A stretch of 64,000 nt of DNA. Origin: JAIXWP01 sp041391745 (GTDB lineage Bacteria; Bacteroidota; Bacteroidia; Flavobacteriales_D; Sanyastnellaceae). A program made the translations under genes and the position numbers. The stretch covers positions 1 through 64,000 of the forward strand of contig JAWKNK010000009.1 of assembly GCA_041391745.1 (NCBI GenBank), read 5' to 3'. Shown in pieces: positions 61,144 through 64,000 of this stretch; position 1 is the first letter of the stretch; each line of letters starts with the position of its first letter. The notes beneath the pieces were generated by a model, which was not told the DNA's origin, did not search any database, and was given only the letters and a program-made list of their open reading frames with translations.

Positions 61144-62502
61144 TTAGAATTCAAGCATATTGATGCCTGTGTAATTGGAAGGCGTAATGTGCATCAACTC
61201 TTCCTTCACCTCACTGCTTACATTCAATGTTTTAATAAAGCTATGAATATCTTCTTTTGAAATTGATGACTTGCCTCTTGTCAAATCTTTCAATGCCTCG
61301 TATGGTTTCGGATACATTTCTCTTCTAAGTACCGTTTGAATGGCCTCAGCTACTACGCTCCAATTGTCTTCCAAATCATTTTGAAGTGCTGCCTCATTCA
61401 ATAGCAACTTCTCCAATCCTTTTTCAATAGAATTCAATGCAATAATCGTGTGAGACAATGGCACACCGATGTTTCTCAAAACTGTGCTGTCCGTTAAATC
61501 TCTCTGCAATCTACTCACTGGTAGTTTCGATGCGAAGTGTTCGAAGAGCGCATTCGCTACTCCTAGATTTCCTTCTGCGTTTTCAAAATCAATTGGATTT
61601 ACTTTGTGCGGCATCGCAGAAGATCCTACTTCTCCCTCTTTTGTTTTCTGCTTGAAATAATCCATCGAAACATAGGTCCATATATCACGACTCAAGTCAA
61701 TCAGAATAGTATTGGTTCTTTTAATAGCGTCAAATGAAGCTGCAAGATTGTCGTAGTGCTCAATTTGTGTAGTAAACATCGAACGCTTTAATTCTAATCT
61801 ATCTGCTAGGAATTTATTGGCAAAGTCGATCCAATCTACCTTTGGGTAAGCTACATAATGTGCATTAAAGTTACCGGTAGCTCCACCAAATTTTGCTGAA
61901 TATGGAGCTTCTTCCAAACGCTCCAATTGCCCATCAAGACGCTCCACAAAAACATAAATCTCCTTGCCTAGCTTTGTAGGACTAGCAGGCTGACCATGTG
62001 TTCTCGCGAGCATTGAAACATCTTTCCAATCATTTGAAAGATTGATCAACTTCTCCAATATTTTATCCATCAAAGGAATGTAGATTTCCTCTACAGCATC
62101 TCTAAAAGACGCAGGAATAGCAGTATTGTTGATGTCTTGAGAAGTGAGCCCGAAGTGAATAAACTCCTTGTATTTTTCAAGACCTAGTTGATCAAATTTA
62201 TCTTTGATAAAATACTCAACGGCCTTTACATCGTGATTGGTAATTTTTTCAGTCTCTTTCACCTTCATTGCATCCTCTTCGCTCATCTCCCAATAGATTT
62301 TTCTCAAATCATTGAAAACAGCTTTATCAATTTCTTGAAGCTGTGGCAATGGAATCTCACATAATGCGATGAAATACTCGATTTCAACCCAGACTCTATA
62401 CTTGATAAGTGCAAATTCGCTGAAATAGCCTGCTAGTTGAGCAGTTTGACGTCTGTATCGCCCGTCAATAGGGGAAATCGCTGAAAGCGGAGTTAACTCC
62501 AT
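61144..62502 (-). CDS. purB: Adenylosuccinate lyase
   Basis: 452 residues of the fumarase/aspartase superfamily. It cleaves SAICAR and adenylosuccinate in purine synthesis. Seen: AISPIDGRYRRQTAQLAGYF at the N-terminus, HFGLTSQDINNTAIPASFRD, ARTHGQPASPTKLGKEIYVF, and the flexible signature loop SSAMPHKVNPIDFENAEG. ATG 62502 gives the usual start MELTPLSAISP; a TTG at 62511 adds three residues. Upstream box TATTTTCG is shared with cmk. Confidence 0.95.
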   Translation of the reverse strand: MELTPLSAISPIDGRYRRQTAQLAGYFSEFALIKYRVWVEIEYFIALCEIPLPQLQEIDKAVFNDLRKIYWEMSEEDAMKVKETEKITNHDVKAVEYFIKDKFDQLGLEKYKEFIHFGLTSQDINNTAIPASFRDAVEEIYIPLMDKILEKLINLSNDWKDVSMLARTHGQPASPTKLGKEIYVFVERLDGQLERLEEAPYSAKFGGATGNFNAHYVAYPKVDWIDFANKFLADRLELKRSMFTTQIEHYDNLAASFDAIKRTNTILIDLSRDIWTYVSMDYFKQKTKEGEVGSSAMPHKVNPIDFENAEGNLGVANALFEHFASKLPVSRLQRDLTDSTVLRNIGVPLSHTIIALNSIEKGLEKLLLNEAALQNDLEDNWSVVAEAIQTVLRREMYPKPYEALKDLTRGKSSISKEDIHSFIKTLNVSSEVKEELMHITPSNYTGINMLEF

Positions 62503-62526
62503 GTGTACCAAAGTTTATTAAAGCCG

Positions 62527-62534
62527 CGAAAATA
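62527..62534 (-). promoter_or_regulatory. Possible -7 box (minus strand TATTTTCG) for purB
   Basis: TAnnTTYG-type box, 24 bases before ATG 62502. Identical octamer and identical 24-base spacing to the start codon as in front of cmk. Confidence 0.45.
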
Positions 62535-62559
62535 CGAATTAGATTAAAGTCTATTGCTT

Positions 62560-62567
62560 TACTTTCG
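62560..62567 (+). promoter_or_regulatory. Possible -7 box TACTTTCG for the MBL-fold hydrolase gene
   Basis: TAnnTTYG-type box, 21 bases before ATG 62589. Divergent from the purB box at 62527, so both starts fit in 86 bp. Confidence 0.4.
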
Positions 62568-62588
62568 TAGCAATCAAAGGAATTTATT

Positions 62589-63440
62589 ATGAAATTATAT
62601 ACAATTAACACCGGATTCTTCAAGTTGGACGGGGGAGCCATGTTCGGAGTGGTTCCAAAAAGCATTTGGCAAAAAACAAATCCAGCCGACGACAACAACA
62701 TGTGTACTTGGGCTATGCGCAGCCTTTTGATAGAAGATGGAGACCGCTTAATTTTGGTCGATACTGGAATCGGCAACAAACAAAGTGAAAAATTCTTCAG
62801 CCATTACTATTTGCATGGCGACGATTCTTTAGATAAAAATCTTGACAAGCTTGGTTTCAACAGAAATGATATCACGGATGTTTTTTTAACCCACCTTCAT
62901 TTTGACCATTGTGGTGGTGCAATTGAATTCAATAGTTCCAAAGACGGCTTCCGTCCTGCGTTTGAGAACGCCACCTTCTGGAGCAATGAGCGCCATTGGG
63001 AATGGGCTACCAAGCCGAATGCGCGCGAAAAAGCAAGTTTTTTAAGTGATAATATTCTTCCTATTCACGAAAGCGGGCAACTCAAATTTATAACCCGAAC
63101 AGGAGATTTTGTAGAAAGAAGTGAACTTGGCTTTGGGGTCACTTTTGTAGACGGACACACCGACAGTATGATGGTTCCTCATTTCGATTACAAAGGACGT
63201 AAGTTGTGCTTTATGGCGGATTTACTTCCAAGTACTGGACATATCCCACTTCCTTATGTCATGGGTTACGACACTCGGCCGCTGATTACTCTTGAAGAAA
63301 AAGGAAAGTTTTTACAAAAAGCGGCAGACGAAAACTGGGTGCTTCTACTAGAGCACGATAGCGTAAACGAATGTTGCACCGTTCAAAACACCGAAAAAGG
63401 AATTCGATTAAACGAGACTTTCCGACTAGATGAAATCTAG
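62589..63440 (+). CDS. Metallo-beta-lactamase-fold hydrolase
   Basis: 283 residues. The metal site is clear: HLHFDH with His 102, His 104, Asp 106 and His 107, a further His in VDGHTDSMM, an Asp in KLCFMADLLPS, and a C-terminal His in LLLEHDS. The N-terminal part (MRSLLIEDGDRLILVDTGIG) is typical of lactonase or quorum-quenching-like and other small-molecule hydrolases; substrate not readable. No signal peptide, so cytoplasmic. It abuts the next convergent gene with no spacer. Confidence 0.9.
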   Translation: MKLYTINTGFFKLDGGAMFGVVPKSIWQKTNPADDNNMCTWAMRSLLIEDGDRLILVDTGIGNKQSEKFFSHYYLHGDDSLDKNLDKLGFNRNDITDVFLTHLHFDHCGGAIEFNSSKDGFRPAFENATFWSNERHWEWATKPNAREKASFLSDNILPIHESGQLKFITRTGDFVERSELGFGVTFVDGHTDSMMVPHFDYKGRKLCFMADLLPSTGHIPLPYVMGYDTRPLITLEEKGKFLQKAADENWVLLLEHDSVNECCTVQNTEKGIRLNETFRLDEI

Positions 63441-64000
63441 TTAGAACGGATTCACACGTTGCTCCTTCTGATTTCTAGTAGGAGGAATGTAGTTTGGATC
63501 AGGCTTCGTTTCAGGATCGTATTCAAAAAGCTTATTGTCTTTGATAATGGTGTCGACGTAAGTTGGCACCATTTCCTCCCAACCTGAATAACCATGCTTG
63601 ATCATGTCCAACACGTCCTTAGAATAGATATCTATAATTTCAGGATTGTAATCGTGAATGTCTACTAAGCGCTTGTTGTAGCACAGGTAATCGAACAAAG
63701 GCTTCAATCGCGGATGAATTGGACAATTCTTAGAAGTGATCATGTTTCCATTGCTCACGTCTTTCCAAGGATATAGATAGATTTTTAAATCTCGGCTGAA
63801 AAGGATACCGAAGGCTTCAAGAATACCTCCATTAATATCTCTATAGTACTTTTCGTTAAACAACTCCATGAGCATGTTGGCACCCATAATAATCCCCATT
63901 CGCTTGCTGGTATATTTTGAAAAATATTCAACCAGCTTGTAGTATTTGGAGTAGTTGGAAACCAGCACCGTTTGTCCAAGCGAACAAAGAATATCCGCTC
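63441..64000 (-). CDS. Conserved-looking protein of unknown function, N-terminus cut by the window
   Basis: The minus-strand frame is open from the window edge (ADILCSLGQTVLVSNYSKYY) to a stop at 63441, about 186 residues. The GTG at 63968 is only the first start-like codon, not evidence of a real start. Seen: KYTSKRMGIIMGANMLMELF, YRDINGGILEAFGILFSRDL, IYLYPWKDV, and a Pro/Asn-rich end (DPNYIPPTRNQ). The pattern is familiar from longer Bacteroidota proteins, but I cannot name a function with confidence. Confidence 0.7.
   Translation of the reverse strand, partial: ADILCSLGQTVLVSNYSKYYKLVEYFSKYTSKRMGIIMGANMLMELFNEKYYRDINGGILEAFGILFSRDLKIYLYPWKDVSNGNMITSKNCPIHPRLKPLFDYLCYNKRLVDIHDYNPEIIDIYSKDVLDMIKHGYSGWEEMVPTYVDTIIKDNKLFEYDPETKPDPNYIPPTRNQKEQRVNPF

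Overview
The window is a chromosomal piece of a Bacteroidota bacterium, most likely an AT-rich marine or aquatic Flavobacteriales relative. The evidence is type IX secretion (T9SS) tails of type A and type B, a PorP/SprF-family protein, SprB-like repeats, BshA of bacillithiol synthesis, DUF4249, DUF983 and DUF2330 families, PIN-PhoH, and many TAnnTTTG-type -7 promoter boxes in place of the E. coli -10 box. I see no integrase, transposase, phage gene or CRISPR array. Family names come from recognising motifs by eye; no search was run.

Layout. 1-6.7 kb: a cut-off large unknown protein, recF, a DUF721/DciA-like gene, a five-haem cytochrome c with a T9SS tail, and a GNAT acetyltransferase. 6.7-8.5 kb: a PIN-PhoH gene broken by many small frame changes, then a 450-bp gap filled with two kinds of palindromic element. 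8.5-16.3 kb: a serine hydrolase, tRNA-Arg(ACG), a LytS-type sensor kinase with Reg_prop propeller and its frame-broken LytTR regulator, an outer-membrane protein, and an exonuclease/GIY-YIG fusion. 16.3-24.6 kb: a frame-broken secreted protein, a lipoprotein, a membrane glycosyltransferase, an acyl-CoA carboxyltransferase, a metal/cobalamin-type binding lipoprotein, a beta-barrel, and an ECF sigma factor followed by a 66-residue protein. 24.9-33.4 kb: uvrA facing a T9SS surface cluster (SprB-like type B adhesin, PorP/SprF, small secreted protein). 33.4-43.2 kb: alpha/beta hydrolase, fused 2-oxoacid dehydrogenase E1, two FAD enzymes, a TPR/coiled-coil protein with aroQ, and bshA. 43.2-54.9 kb: GH3/beta-lactamase fusion, cmk, ctlX, small secreted proteins, an RnfD-like/DUF2330 pair, long-form GAPDH, HtrA. 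55-64 kb: DUF4249 lipoprotein, DUF983, a second type B T9SS protein, ABC exporter, purB, a metallo-beta-lactamase-fold hydrolase and a cut-off gene.

Working together. The clearest functional unit is 27.7-32.5 kb: a large adhesin with a type B sorting domain, the PorP/SprF partner expected for its secretion or anchoring, and a small secreted protein that appears to share the adhesin's N-terminal domain. The sensor kinase and LytTR regulator form a two-component pair; the sigma factor and the small gene after it form a second regulatory locus. The rest is housekeeping (repair, shikimate, purine, pyrimidine, glycolysis, periplasmic proteolysis, wall turnover).

Three window-wide patterns: (1) five genes carry frame changes, many of them single-base and several next to short base runs, which fits sequencing indels at least as well as pseudogenes; (2) 7 of 11 convergent gene pairs end within 1 bp of each other or overlap by exactly 4 bp at their stop codons; (3) several genes have a -7 box only 4 nt before the ATG, predicting near-leaderless mRNAs. 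The most novel-looking signal is the hairpin array at 8332-8485, whose copies show compensatory stem changes and GNRA-type loops.
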